A stretch of 64,000 bases of DNA from Whitmania pigra (taxonomy: Eukaryota; Annelida; Clitellata; Hirudinida; Haemopidae). The position numbers and the translations under genes are program-made. The notes under the pieces are model-generated. The model was not told the DNA's origin, did not search any database, and saw only the letters and a program-made list of their open reading frames with translations. How positions within the stretch are numbered: the first letter of the stretch is position 1; each line of letters opens with the position of its first letter. The stretch spans positions 1,550,001 to 1,614,000 of the forward strand of contig JAJTWR010000341.1 of the NCBI GenBank assembly GCA_021613335.1, given 5' to 3'. This document shows, in pieces, positions 52,532 to 64,000 of the stretch.

Positions 52532-55247
52532 TCTTATCGGGGCGGGAAAGTGTCTAAAAATGGGATGATGATGATGATGATGATTGAAATTATGATTTTA
52601 TATTATAGAGATTACCAATACATTTCAATTTACAATGAATAGATAACTTAACATGTCGTAATATTTTATTTGTAGTAGTTTAAGAAGATTAATGGCTGTG
52701 CGATAAATCAACACCTGTTGTAATATGCATTTATTATTTGGAAAAAGGTTTTGGTAATATTAGACGCTGGGAAAAGCGAGTTGGAATAATTGTTATGAAA
52801 GAAAATGCTAAAAATCTCTTTAAAAAATCATGACAATCTCTAATAGCATGTTGCCGACATTTCGAGCGGTCGAGAATACATGCTATCCTTAACTTTGCTT
52901 AAATCGAAATGTATTCATAAATTTATTCGTAACACTGAAATAGTATAAAATTCCTAGCGACAAAAAAGACAGCTAAATACAAAGCCGGAATTACTAACCA
53001 CAAAACAAGATCAGTTAATCGCGTTAATTGTGGTCCTCGGGAAACAGCAACAACAACAACTTTCTAATTGATCTCACGCAGAGTCATTTAGTATTCTGAA
53101 AGTTACAAACGAGAATCTATTTTCTACAAAATGAAGGATTTACAAGCGAACAATTCAACTGCCGATGAATTCTCAACAATTTATAAGAACCAACGCTCAC
53201 CTATGAAGATATGATAAATAGGATACTGTAATGCGCAGGTAATAAAAATATGGCATTATTTATTCATAATGAATATGCAAATGAGATCTTGAACAAAGAA
53301 ACAATGACACAAACTCCGCCCAGATGTCATTCAAATTTCAATAGAAAGTTGAAGACCTCTGGCATGCATTAATAAATTAATAGCTAATGAATTTATCTCG
53401 CAAGCCAATTAACGTAGAATGTTCAGAGACATGTTTTTGCAGTAATCTGGCCCTTTAAAGGCAGCCAATTAGAGAATTGCACGTCTTATAAGTAATGCCA
53501 GAGATTTGGAGAATGAACGAAAAACAGAATTCTAATTGGCTGGTTAGATATTAATTGGGTCAGATACAAACTCCGATTAATTGTAGCTGTTTGTTTCTTG
53601 AGCTAATAAAGTTGGCCATTTTGTAGAGCGACCAAATGGTTCTCGTATCTGTCACTTGTGCTTATCAACGTTAGCTGACAGAGCAGAAGCTTAAGCCGAT
53701 TGAAATTCGCTAAGCCGATCAATCGCTCGACAGCCGTTTCGGCCACTCATCGGCGGCTTGCGTTCCTCTGGCGGGATTGGCTCTAGAAACAGCAGGCGAT
53801 TTCGAACTGCCTCGACGTGTTTCGTCGTTGCTTAAAATCGCTATTCATTGTCGAGCATTTTCCCAAGCCGAGTGTCACTTTCCAGCTGTTATTCCGTGCC
53901 GCGGTAGTAGCCAGATCTATCGATTACATGTGTAATTATTTATTTATTTTGATTAAAGTCCATATTGCGTAACTAAAATGATTTGGACTTGTAGCCAGAT
54001 CTTGCTAATTTGCTCTTTGTTTAGTAATATCATTTACCAGCTCTAAGTAAACTCTAAGTAAAGTGAGTTTAAGACTAAACAAGGTGGCTTCATTTTGGAA
54101 ATTTTAGGAGGAAGAATTTAAGGATAGAACTGCTTACTTTCTTCGAACTGCACACGATTCAATGCCACCGTGGTCCAAGATTATACTCTTCAATTCCATT
54201 ATCAATAAAAGATCAATGTTTATCCGGTTTTTTCAATATTCTTTATTTGTTGTTTAAAAGATGTTATAAGTTGTACATGTTGCAAGGTATTCTTTAAATT
54301 GTTTTTACTTTATTTCTGTACATATGACTAATTAAATCGTGTTAATTAGGGTCAGTATGACAGCGTTTCCTTAAGACTGAAACTTGAGTTATTTTATTTG
54401 CTTGTCTTTTTCTGATTATTGATTGTTTATTGTTCCACTAGATCAGTCAAATAAAATCTTTCTCAATAAAATAAAAATAAAATAAAAGAGAAGGAGAAGG
54501 CAGTTAATCAAAATGATCGCTTGAAACGTTAAACATGTGGCGTCAGTTCATTGGCAGATCTTCCTCAATTCATTCCTCAAGATGTCAAGGCAATAGGCTT
54601 CCTATGATCTGCTGTTCCTGTCCAGCCAGAGAGTTTCATACTTTCTAGAGTAACAATATAATCGTGACAAATTTATTTTTCTGTTTTTTGTTTAATTTAT
54701 CAAAATTATTTAAAAATTTATTAATTTATACAATTATCTTAGAGATTTGTGCCTGTTTAGATACTGATTGTAATGTCTTGTAGTGGTAATGATTATGATG
54801 TCTTGTACTGGTGTACTGATTGTGATGTCTTGCTTTTATTCTCTCGAATCAGTACGAAAGTACAAATCCATTGTTTAATTGGCCATTTTAAAGTCAGTCC
54901 CAGTAAGTCCCAACGCGTGCTGTTCTCGTTATTTGCATAATTACTTTATTTACTTCTTTTTTTGCGATGCACTTTATACAAATTATTAGCAGAGGAGTTA
55001 ATTAGTTATATTTATTTCTTAAATTTTAATTTATCAACTTTTAAATCATTAAATTTTCGCAAAGATTTCTTCAATTGTTTTGTTTCTAAATTTTAATTTG
55101 GAGGCAAATCATTACGTTACTTTCGATCTTAGTTTAGCTAAAAAGATAAAATAAAAAATAAATAAATACTTGATCACAAAGTGGAATCATTCGCTCATTA
55201 AGGCATAATTCCATTGGTCAACTTGTTACACGTCACAAATTACTTGA

Positions 55248-55388
55248 CAAGTCTCTCTCTTTCTTTCTTTGTCTCTCTCTTTGCTTCTTTCTTTTTCTCT
55301 CTCTTTGCCTCTCTTTTTCTTTCTTTGTCTCTCTCTTTGCCTCTCTCTTTGTCTCTCTCTTTGTCTCACTCTTTGTCTCTCTATCTGA
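55248..55388 (+). repeat. Polypyrimidine TCTCTCTTTG-type tract
   Basis: About 140 bp of TCTC, TTTC and TTTG units with very few purines other than G. The purine-poor strand could adopt triplex (H-DNA) structure. Confidence 0.85.
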
Positions 55389-55619
55389 CTTTCCGAATAG
55401 CAGAGCGATAAATAACAGAAATTTGGTTAACAAGAACAAAAACAAGTGTCGACTTTTCGTAAGGCTTCTTTTAAGTCGAAACTTTCCATTGTCGCGAAGG
55501 CGGGTTCTGAGCAGATGTTTGAGATTTGACCGGCAGCGCCATTGTTTCGCTTCTTAAACTGCACGTTCAACATTCAGAGAAGCCATTCTTCAAGCAGACT
55601 TCAAGCGATAGTCGTTGCT

Positions 55620-55629
55620 GTTGTTGTTA

Positions 55630-55716
<87 letters not shown>

Positions 55717-55738
55717 TATTATTATTATATTATTATTA

Positions 55739-55782
<44 letters not shown>

Positions 55783-55970
55783 GTTGTTATAGTCGTAAAT
55801 CATTATTGTTGTTGTTGTTTTTGTCGTTATTGTTGTTATTATTGTAGTTGATAAAGTTACTATTGTTGTTGCTGTTATGGTTGATAATTTTATTATTATT
55901 GCTGTTGTTGTTAATACTATTATGTAATTGACAACGTTATTATTGTTGTTGTTATCGTTTATTATTAATA
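55620..55970. repeat. TTA/TTG microsatellite
   Basis: Pure (TTA)n to about 55790 with phase slips, then TTG-rich imperfect repeats. Confidence 0.95.
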
Positions 55971-57312
55971 ACAACCCTCGCAAGATAATGGGGAGATGAA
56001 CAGTTAGCTGATATAAAAATATTCGTTATGACGTAATGTTGCATGTGTTTTTAAGCCTTTAAAAGTCTGAAAGTATGATGAATTGTACCAGTAAACTAAT
56101 GTAAGTTAATGAAGCTGATAATGATAACAGTACTAATGATAATGATGATCATGATGATAACGATGTCTATAGGAAATATCAACATTACTAAATCGGTACC
56201 CATGGCTCCCCAATCAGGTTCATTTGGTTCATTTGGGGTTTGAGGAGATGTCGTTTTTTTAAAATAATCTTTTCAAATTTTCGATTCACCGACAAATCGT
56301 AAAAGAAATAATCTCAGAGTGACGCAAAACGTCGAGGAATTCGAATAGTTTTGAGGAGGACGTTGTCGGCTCGTTCCGCTATCCCCATTCTGTCGATGTG
56401 CTAATAATGTCAGGTGATGTCATTCTAACAGCAGAACTTCAGCCAACAATGGCCATTTACTCACAAATTGGTTAACAAATGTGCCAAATTTCAGCAAAAT
56501 CCAAGATGTTGATGTCAGATGTTATGTTGATTTGATGTGGAATGACCCAATACTAATGTAGTATTTTCATTCTTTATTTTTGTTCATTCCATTTTTAATC
56601 AGAAATTACAGTCACAAATGCTTGTCGACTTTCAACATAACCAAGTCCTTATAAGTCCACTTTATCACCCATGGAGGAGGAGATCAACTGGATCAACTGA
56701 TTCAGCCGCCATTGCCTGCTCACTTTTTTATTACGTGCATTTCTTGTCAACTTTTCACATTCTGAAACATGAGCTGGATGCAAGCATTTCACATGTTTCT
56801 GCACCTAACTTAGGTGGAGAATTGTCAATTAGTAAGAGCCCTATTTAAGTTTTGGAATTTAGCCAGTTTTGAGTTGGTTGATGCGAGCGTTACAGAGTTG
56901 TTTAGAGCTTTTGAGTTGATAAAAGGTTTCAAATAAAATGCCAAACTTATTTTCGAGTTTTGCAATCGTTACAAATACGACGGTAATGATGATGATGATT
57001 ACAATTATGTTTGAACGGCTGCTGATGATGATGACGAATGATCTTATATGGAATTCATCCATTCAATTAGGTTGAAAATTCCCAAATAATAATAATACTA
57101 AAACTAAAAAGCGCTGTTGTTGTTCAATAAAATTACAAAACTTTATTATTAAAAATTTAATTAAATTAATTAATTATTTTTAAATTAATTTAATTTAAAA
57201 TGTAGATTTTTAGAATCTTTTATATTTCTAAGGTAAACGTCGGGCTGGCTATGGATAGTTGGAGTAACACAAACATTACATTCGCTAATAACTCCCGAAA
57301 CTAAAATACAAC

Positions 57313-60300
57313 ATGGCTGACGCAGCCGCTAGATCATTGCAGTATGAATACAAAGCTAATTCCAATCTTGTCTTACAAGCAGACAGATCACTTATTGATA
57401 GGAGGCCTCGAGATGAGGCTACTGGGGAGGTCTTACCTCTCTCATCAAAGATGCTTCAACAAACAAGAATGGGGGACAGGGCATTAAGAACAAATCCATC
57501 TGCGAAGATCAACAAAAAAAGACCAATGAGAGACAATGTGGAGTCCAACAGTACAAAAAGGATAAAAATGTCCATCCTAGAAGACATGGACGATACAACA
57601 AATGTTAGCTACAGACCCAAGACACCAGAGACTAAGCAGATTTACGACACGTTGCTTACTTTTATCCAGGCAGCGATAGGAGATTATACCAGGGACGTTT
57701 ACTATGTTACTGCAGATGAAGTCTTAAAGGTTCTTAAAAGTGACACGGTGAGGGAACGAGATAGGAAAAGAGATGTGGAAGATCTGCTTGGAAAGTTGGC
57801 AGACGAAAGGTACGCTGTACTTGTCAACCTCTGCAAAAAACTCACAGACTGGACTTCAAATGACGACCATCACGAAGATGAGGACATTGAAAATGGAATC
57901 AATGTTCAGTTTGATTTGGACGATGGAGAAAAAGAGGAAGAAGAAGGTAATTATATGAATGAAGTGGTTGATGAAGATAATGATGAAGACGATGGGGTTG
58001 AAGCACATGTTGAAGGAATACTTAGAGCAAATCTGGATACCGGTGATGACATCTTGACCAAGAAGGAGAAAAGCCTCCATCCACATGACATTGACGCTTT
58101 CTGGCTCCAAAGAAAGCTCAGCAAGTACTATAACGATCCAATTGTGGCTCAGAACAAAGCAGCTGAAGTGCTCGACATTTTGAAGAGTGCCAAGGACGAC
58201 AGAGATGTTGAAAACAAACTGGTCACTTTGCTGGATTGTGAACGTTTCGATTTGATAATTGTTCTGAGGAAACATCGCAACATGATACTTTATTGTACGC
58301 TTCTTGCCAAAGCTCAAAATGAGTCTGAGAGAGCAAGTATTGTTAAAATGATGGAATCAGATCCAGAATTGAAAAATATCCTTAAATCACTGTTGGAAAC
58401 TGAAAAGGATGATGTAATCAAGGAGGAGAGATTGAGAAAGCAGGCGGTCAAGAGGTCGAAGGTCAATGCAGATATTGAAATGGCCATGGATGTTGATGAA
58501 GCAGGGGCTTTGCCATCCATGAAGATCTTGGATCTAGAAGATTTGGCTTTGCCTAATGGATCACACCACATGACTAATACTGGTGTCAGGCTGTATGATG
58601 GCTCGCGCCAAGTGACAGGGCGAGGTTTTGAAGAGATTCATGTTCCAGCCTTGAAGCCAAGACCATTCGAGGATTCAGAATCATTGGTGGCAATAGAAAA
58701 GCTGCCAAAGTATGCTCAGCCAGCTTTCGAGGGCTTCAAATCTCTCAACAGAATTCAGAGTCGCTTGTGCAAGGCAGCTCTGGAGAATGATGATAATCTT
58801 CTACTTTGCGCTCCAACAGGTGCTGGTAAAACAAACGTTGCCTTATTGACGATGCTTCGTGAAATAGGGAAGAACATAAATCCGGACGGAACAATCAATA
58901 CAGACAAATTCAAGATTATATATATTGCTCCAATGAGGTCTCTAGTACAGGAGATGGTGGGAAACTTCAGGAAAAGATTGGACAGTTATAAAATAAAAGT
59001 GGACGAGTTGACAGGCGACCATCAGCTGACTAAAGAACAATTAATGGCCGCACAGATTATCGTATGTACCCCGGAAAAATGGGATATCACCACTAGAAAA
59101 GGGGGAGAGAGGACATTTACACAACTTGTTCATCTCATAATAATAGACGAAATTCATTTGTTGCATGATGATAGAGGACCGATACTAGAAGCCGTTGTGG
59201 CAAGGACGATCAGAAATTGCGAGGCCATGCAAGAAGAAGTTAGAATAGTTGGACTTAGTGCTACCTTGCCCAATTACAAAGATGTTGCTTTGTTTTTGAG
59301 AGTTCCTGATCGAAACACCTTCTTCTTTGATAATTCTTACAGACCCGTACCTCTTGAGCAACAGTATATAGGATTCTCTGAAAAGAATGCTGCCAAGAGA
59401 ATCAAGACAATGAATGATGTCCTGTACGACAAGATAATGCAGCATGCAGGAAAGAATCAGGTGCTGGTGTTTGTTCACTCAAGGAAGTCAACTGCTGAAA
59501 CTGCTCGAGCTATAAGGGATATGTGCTTAGAGAAGGACTCTCTGGGGCAATTTCTGAAGGAAGGTTCTGCATCTACTGAGGTTTTGAGGAGGGAGGCTGA
59601 AGAGGTGAAAGATCAAAACCTGAAAGACCTTCTTCCTTATGGTTTTGGAATTCACCACGCAGGGATAAATAAGATTGATAGAACGCTGGTTGAAGATTTG
59701 TTTGCTGACAGACATCTTCAGGTGCTCGTGTCGACTGCCACCCTTGCATGGGGTGTCAATTTGCCTGCACACACTGTCATCATTAAAGGAACACAGGTTT
59801 ACAATCCTGAAAAAGGCAAATGGGTTGAGCTAGGACCTCTTGATGTCATGCAGATGATGGGCAGAGCTGGTAGACCTCAATTTGATGTGAAAGGTGAAGG
59901 CATCTTGATGACCAATCACTCGGAACTGCATTACTATTTGTCACTGATGAATCAGCAACTTCCTATCGAGTCACAATTTGTCACACGTCTTGCAGACAAC
60001 CTGAATGCCGAGATTGTTCTTGGTACTGTTCAGAATGCCAAGGATGCTGTTAAATGGCTAGGCTACACATACCTTTACATTAGAATGGTTAGGGCACCTT
60101 CTCTATACCAGGTGCCGCTCGACAGTTCAGAAACTGATCCTACACTGGAAGGTTTCAGGTCTGACCTTGTTCACACTGCTGCTTCTATTCTGGACAAAAA
60201 CAACTTGATAAGGTATGACAAGAAAGGGGGTCACTTCCAGGTTACCGAGTTGGGTCGCATTGCAAGCTACTTTTACATATCTCATGAAACCATAACGACT

Positions 60301-63300
60301 TATAATTTGCAACTCAAACCTACAATGAGTGACATAGATCTTCTCAGAGTATTCTCCCTGTCCTCTGAATTCAAGCACTTCAAAGTTAGAGGGGAAGAAA
60401 AAATGGAGCTTTCAAAACTGCTGGAGAAAATCCCAATACCGGTGAAGGAGACTGTAGATGAACCCAGTGCCAAAGTGAATGTGCTCCTTCAGGTCTACAT
60501 CTCTCAGCTCCAGTTGGATGGCTTCATTCTTATGTCAGATATGACTTTCATTGCTCAATCTGCGTTGCGGTTGATGAGGGCCATATTTGAGATTGCGTTG
60601 CACAAAGGATGGGCCCAACTTGCAGAGCTAGCATTGTCCTTCTGCAAGATGATTGACAAAAGAATGTGGCAATGCATGACTCCTTTGCGCCAGTTCAAGA
60701 AAGTTACAGTAGATATTCTGAAGAAAATTGAAAGAAAGAACTTTCCTTGGGAAAGGTACTATGACCTGAATCCTCACGAAATTGGGGAGTTGATTAAACT
60801 GCCGAAGAGAGGTATAACAATCCACCAGTACATCCACCAGCTGCCTAAACTGAATCTCGGAGTGCATGTCAATCCAATCAATCGTTCAACGTTGCAAGTT
60901 GAGCTAACTATTACTCCTGATTTTAAATGGGACGAAAAAGTCCACGGCAAATCAGAAGCCTTCTGGATAATTGTAGTGGATATTGATGGAGAAGTCATTC
61001 TACATCACGAATATTTCTTGCTGAAAGAGAAATTCCGCGAAGATGAGCATCTCACAAAGTTCTTTTTACCTGTTTTTGAACCTCTTTCACCCTATTATTA
61101 TATCAAAGTTATATCAGACAAGTGGATAGGTAGTGAGACATTGATTCCAATGTCGTTGCAGAAAATGATTCTTCCTGAAAAATATCCACCTCCAACAGAA
61201 TTACTAGATCTCCAACCTCTTCCCGTGTCAGCCTTGAGGAATTCAGAGTTTGAGAGTCTTTATCAAACGAATTTGAAATCTTTCAACTCTATACAGACGC
61301 AAGTATTCAATGCCCTCTACAACAGTGATGACAATGTATTTGTTGGTGCTCCGACTGGTAGTGGGAAGACTATCTGCTTGGAATTTGCAATTCTTAGGAT
61401 GTTCTTGCAGAATCCAGAAGGAAAGTGCGTTTATGTTGCACCCGTGAATGCTCTGGCTCAATTGATCAATGAAGAATGGCAAAAGAAGTTTGAAAAGATT
61501 GGTAAGAAAGTCTTGCTTCTGACTGGAGAGTTGTCAACAGATCTTAAACGGTTTTCTCAGGGGCACATTGTAATCGCGACTCCAGAAGTTTGGGATGTCC
61601 TTTCGAGGAAATGTAGATATAGGTCTGCAATACAAAGCATAAGCCTATTTCTCGTTGATGAACTCCACCTACTCGGTGCAGATAATGGCTCGGTCCTCGA
61701 AGCTGTAGTTGCCAGGATGCGCTACCTCTCTATGAATAACAAAGAATTTAAAATCAGGATTGTGGCTATGAGTTCATCCCTCTCGAATGCTAAAGATGTT
61801 GGACAATGGCTTGGTTGCGTGCCCACGTCTTTCTTCAACTTCCATCCTAACGTGAGGCCTGTAAGACTCGAGATTCATATACAGGGGTTTAATGTAACTC
61901 ATAGCGCATCTCGTATAACGTCTATGACCAAGCCTGTCTACAATACCATTGCACGTCATTCTCAAAAAAGGCCAGTCATTGTCTTTGTTCCTTCTCGCAA
62001 ACAGACAAGGGTTACTGCTTACGACTTGCTCACTCTATGTGCAGCTGACTTTCAGGAGACAAAATTTCTCCATGCTCAGATAAAGGACATGTCTCCATAC
62101 ACTGACGGACTGCAGGACAAGACACTTAAGGAAGCAGTGATCAAAGGTGTTGGATACCTGCACGAGGGCTTGTGTGACGAGGACAGGCGATTGGTCGAAA
62201 AACTCTTTGAGCATGGAGCCATCCAGGTTCTGATTATCTCAAAAGACCTTGCTTGGAGTATGAAGAATAACGCATATCTAGTGATAGTAATGGACACTCA
62301 GTGTTACAATGGAAAGATCCATGGGTATGAAGACTATCCCATAACAGATATCTTGCAAATGATTGGAAGGGCTAACAGGCCACTCGTGGATGAAGAGGCC
62401 AAGGCTGTGATTTTATGCCAAAGTTCAAAGAAGGAGTTTTATAAGAAGTTTCTTTACGAACCTCTGCCGATGGAGTCGCATTTGGATCACTGCCTCCATG
62501 ACCACTTTAATGCAGAGATTGATAATAAAGTGATAAAGAACAAGCAGGATGCTGTGGACAATCTCACATGGACATTTTTGTACAAAAGGATGACTCAGAA
62601 TCCAAACTACTATGGTCTTCAGGGCGTTACTCATCGTCATTTGTCTGATCACATGTCTGAGTTGGTCGAGACCACGTTAAATGAGCTCGAGCAAGCTAGG
62701 TGCATTAGCATTGAGGACGAAGTGGATGTTTCTTCACAAATTATTGGAATGATTGCTAGCTACTATTACATCAATTACAACACAATGCAACTGTTAGGCT
62801 CGTCACTCAAAGACAAGACTAAGATTCGTGGATTGATTGAAACCATTGCAAAATCAGCTGAATTTGAAAACATTCCCATTAGACATCGTGAGGATTCTGT
62901 GCTCAGACAGTTGGCTGGATGTCTCCCTATAAAGTTGACGGAAAAATCTAATTTCAATGATCCTCACAACAAGACCAACTTGCTTCTGCAAGCTCACCTT
63001 TCCAGAATATCACTTGCTCCCGAACTTGTGTCAGACACAGAAGATATATTGAGCAAGGCCTTTAAAATTATTCAAGCATGCGTTGATGTTTCGAGCAGTA
63101 ATGGCTGGCTTTCTCCAGCACTGGCAGCTATGGAATTGGCACAAATGGTCACGCAGGCCATGTGGAAGAAAGACAGCTATCTGAAACAGTTGCCCCACTT
63201 TAGTAATGAGGTCATAAAAAGATTTAATGACAAGAATATTGACTCAATCTTTGACCTAATTGAGATGGATGAACGAGAGAGAGATGAATTGCTTCAGATG

Positions 63301-63681
63301 AACGAAAAGGAAAAGGGGGATGTAGCAAGGTTTGCCACAAGATATCCTAACATTGAACTAAACTATGAGGTACTTGAAAAGGAAGATATCTGCAGTGTTA
63401 TAGTTTCCATAGAGAGGGAAGGTGAAGCATCTGGACATATCATGGCACCATACTTTCCACAGAAGAGAGAAGAAGGATGGTGGATAGTGATTGGTGAGCC
63501 AAAATCTGAGAGTTTGATTGCCATCAAACGCCTCACAATCCAGCAGAAGGCTAAGGTCAAACTTGACTTTAATGCACCATCATCGGGTAAAGAGCAATAT
63601 ATGTTATACTTCATGAGTGATTCATATATGGGGTGTGATCAGGAATATAAGTTCAGCATTGACATGAAGGAGAAGGTATAG
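57313..63681 (+). CDS. SNRNP200: Brr2/SNRNP200 U5 snRNP helicase, single exon
   Basis: Nuclear Ski2-like RNA helicase of the U5 snRNP, which unwinds U4/U6 during spliceosome activation. It is one uninterrupted ORF of 2122 residues (human 2136), with start [20 protein letters not shown], almost identical to the human N-terminus. Cassette 1 is intact: APTGAGKT near residue 500, DEIH at about 612, [19 protein letters not shown] and [11 protein letters not shown] Sec63 unit follows. Cassette 2 has APTGSGKT near 1346, DELH at about 1449, [18 protein letters not shown] near 1648 and QMIGRANRP near 1682, then a second Sec63 unit. In human Brr2 the second cassette is ATP-binding but not active, and serves as a protein platform. 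The acidic C-terminal end of the human protein is absent. It is intronless while the other genes here have 3-13 exons, suggesting retroposition or complete intron loss. The intact frame argues for function. Confidence 0.95.
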   Translation: MADAAARSLQYEYKANSNLVLQADRSLIDRRPRDEATGEVLPLSSKMLQQTRMGDRALRTNPSAKINKKRPMRDNVESNSTKRIKMSILEDMDDTTNVSYRPKTPETKQIYDTLLTFIQAAIGDYTRDVYYVTADEVLKVLKSDTVRERDRKRDVEDLLGKLADERYAVLVNLCKKLTDWTSNDDHHEDEDIENGINVQFDLDDGEKEEEEGNYMNEVVDEDNDEDDGVEAHVEGILRANLDTGDDILTKKEKSLHPHDIDAFWLQRKLSKYYNDPIVAQNKAAEVLDILKSAKDDRDVENKLVTLLDCERFDLIIVLRKHRNMILYCTLLAKAQNESERASIVKMMESDPELKNILKSLLETEKDDVIKEERLRKQAVKRSKVNADIEMAMDVDEAGALPSMKILDLEDLALPNGSHHMTNTGVRLYDGSRQVTGRGFEEIHVPALKPRPFEDSESLVAIEKLPKYAQPAFEGFKSLNRIQSRLCKAALENDDNLLLCAPTGAGKTNVALLTMLREIGKNINPDGTINTDKFKIIYIAPMRSLVQEMVGNFRKRLDSYKIKVDELTGDHQLTKEQLMAAQIIVCTPEKWDITTRKGGERTFTQLVHLIIIDEIHLLHDDRGPILEAVVARTIRNCEAMQEEVRIVGLSATLPNYKDVALFLRVPDRNTFFFDNSYRPVPLEQQYIGFSEKNAAKRIKTMNDVLYDKIMQHAGKNQVLVFVHSRKSTAETARAIRDMCLEKDSLGQFLKEGSASTEVLRREAEEVKDQNLKDLLPYGFGIHHAGINKIDRTLVEDLFADRHLQVLVSTATLAWGVNLPAHTVIIKGTQVYNPEKGKWVELGPLDVMQMMGRAGRPQFDVKGEGILMTNHSELHYYLSLMNQQLPIESQFVTRLADNLNAEIVLGTVQNAKDAVKWLGYTYLYIRMVRAPSLYQVPLDSSETDPTLEGFRSDLVHTAASILDKNNLIRYDKKGGHFQVTELGRIASYFYISHETITTYNLQLKPTMSDIDLLRVFSLSSEFKHFKVRGEEKMELSKLLEKIPIPVKETVDEPSAKVNVLLQVYISQLQLDGFILMSDMTFIAQSALRLMRAIFEIALHKGWAQLAELALSFCKMIDKRMWQCMTPLRQFKKVTVDILKKIERKNFPWERYYDLNPHEIGELIKLPKRGITIHQYIHQLPKLNLGVHVNPINRSTLQVELTITPDFKWDEKVHGKSEAFWIIVVDIDGEVILHHEYFLLKEKFREDEHLTKFFLPVFEPLSPYYYIKVISDKWIGSETLIPMSLQKMILPEKYPPPTELLDLQPLPVSALRNSEFESLYQTNLKSFNSIQTQVFNALYNSDDNVFVGAPTGSGKTICLEFAILRMFLQNPEGKCVYVAPVNALAQLINEEWQKKFEKIGKKVLLLTGELSTDLKRFSQGHIVIATPEVWDVLSRKCRYRSAIQSISLFLVDELHLLGADNGSVLEAVVARMRYLSMNNKEFKIRIVAMSSSLSNAKDVGQWLGCVPTSFFNFHPNVRPVRLEIHIQGFNVTHSASRITSMTKPVYNTIARHSQKRPVIVFVPSRKQTRVTAYDLLTLCAADFQETKFLHAQIKDMSPYTDGLQDKTLKEAVIKGVGYLHEGLCDEDRRLVEKLFEHGAIQVLIISKDLAWSMKNNAYLVIVMDTQCYNGKIHGYEDYPITDILQMIGRANRPLVDEEAKAVILCQSSKKEFYKKFLYEPLPMESHLDHCLHDHFNAEIDNKVIKNKQDAVDNLTWTFLYKRMTQNPNYYGLQGVTHRHLSDHMSELVETTLNELEQARCISIEDEVDVSSQIIGMIASYYYINYNTMQLLGSSLKDKTKIRGLIETIAKSAEFENIPIRHREDSVLRQLAGCLPIKLTEKSNFNDPHNKTNLLLQAHLSRISLAPELVSDTEDILSKAFKIIQACVDVSSSNGWLSPALAAMELAQMVTQAMWKKDSYLKQLPHFSNEVIKRFNDKNIDSIFDLIEMDERERDELLQMNEKEKGDVARFATRYPNIELNYEVLEKEDICSVIVSIEREGEASGHIMAPYFPQKREEGWWIVIGEPKSESLIAIKRLTIQQKAKVKLDFNAPSSGKEQYMLYFMSDSYMGCDQEYKFSIDMKEKV

Positions 63682-63751
63682 AGATGACATTGATGACCCC
63701 CTTTTATTTTAGTTAACAGCCTTGGATTGATCTAGATTTACGAATTTGGAA

Positions 63752-63757
63752 AATAAA
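63752..63757 (+). terminator. AATAAA poly(A) signal of Brr2-like gene
   Basis: Canonical hexamer 71 bp after the stop codon. An A7 run at 63771-63777 lies 13 bp further on, which could be the genomic cleavage region or the remnant of a retroposed poly(A) tail. Confidence 0.65.
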
Positions 63758-64000
63758 ATCAGTAAAGATGAAAAAAAGTATAAATTAAATAAATTGATAA
63801 TTTGAAATTGTCTTTGTAAAATTGTTCAATATTATTACGAATTATGTCTCTAAATTCAATTTTTTGACACTAAATTTTGTTAACACGTTAATTGAATACC
63901 ATAAGTTGGCACATTATGACTTTCGGCATCATCAGTAACTTGAAACATGTACCAAAAATAGCTTGTGATACTTTAATTAAATATTTTTATTAAATTCTTC
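63758..64000. other. AT-rich flank, nothing recognised
   Basis: AT-rich sequence after the Brr2-like gene. I see no gene, repeat array or splice-bounded exon. Confidence 0.5.

Larger units (their letters stand above)
52532..57312. other. Intergenic between ZnT-C and the Brr2-like gene
   Basis: The genes diverge, so both upstream regions are here. The interval is AT-rich with a GC-richer block at about 53640-53930. A pyrimidine tract (55250-55390) and a TTA array (55620-55970) are listed separately. I find no supported exon, RNA gene or transposon. Confidence 0.5.

Overview
The window is nuclear DNA from an animal. Its genes are split by GT-AG introns, are AT-rich in the non-coding parts, and match metazoan families throughout (Hippo kinase, MBD5/6, GAREM, ZnT zinc carriers, NDUFV3, Brr2). 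The density of tri- and tetranucleotide arrays, short exons and compact introns suggests an invertebrate, possibly a spiralian such as an annelid. That guess is weak, because I can run no comparison.

Layout. Positions 1-12678 hold no gene I can support; they are a desert of microsatellites and minisatellites. A seven-exon MBD5/6-type chromatin gene lies on the minus strand (12679-20342), with an MBD and a C-terminal PWWP domain. About 640 bp away and divergently oriented is a complete 13-exon Hippo/MST kinase gene on the plus strand (20980-26135). A 12-exon GAREM-type gene (CABIT plus SAM) follows at 28130-35093, with a small hAT transposon in one intron. Immediately behind it, on the same strand, is a three-exon NDUFV3-like gene for a complex I subunit (35507-36361). 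Three tandem ZnT (SLC30A1/10-like) transporter genes occupy the minus strand at 37416-40936, 43657-47089 and 47815-52531. A tRNA-derived SINE sits just downstream of the first stop codon. The window ends with a single-exon, 2122-residue Brr2/SNRNP200 helicase ORF (57313-63681).

I rebuilt the exons by hand from splice consensus, reading-phase continuity and protein family similarity. Every junction listed keeps the frame, except one donor in the GAREM gene that remains ambiguous.

The genes are not one pathway. The most interesting points are: (1) the third ZnT copy has lost the TM2 His/Asp zinc ligands and the His-rich loop while keeping the TM5 ligands and gaining an Asn-rich insert; (2) the Brr2 gene is intronless among intron-rich neighbours and its second helicase cassette looks relaxed; (3) the MBD5/6 protein carries a roughly 600-residue low-complexity N-terminal extension; (4) the hAT insertion has a perfect 8-bp target duplication; (5) there are several unusual repeat structures, including a duplicated splice donor inside a minisatellite.
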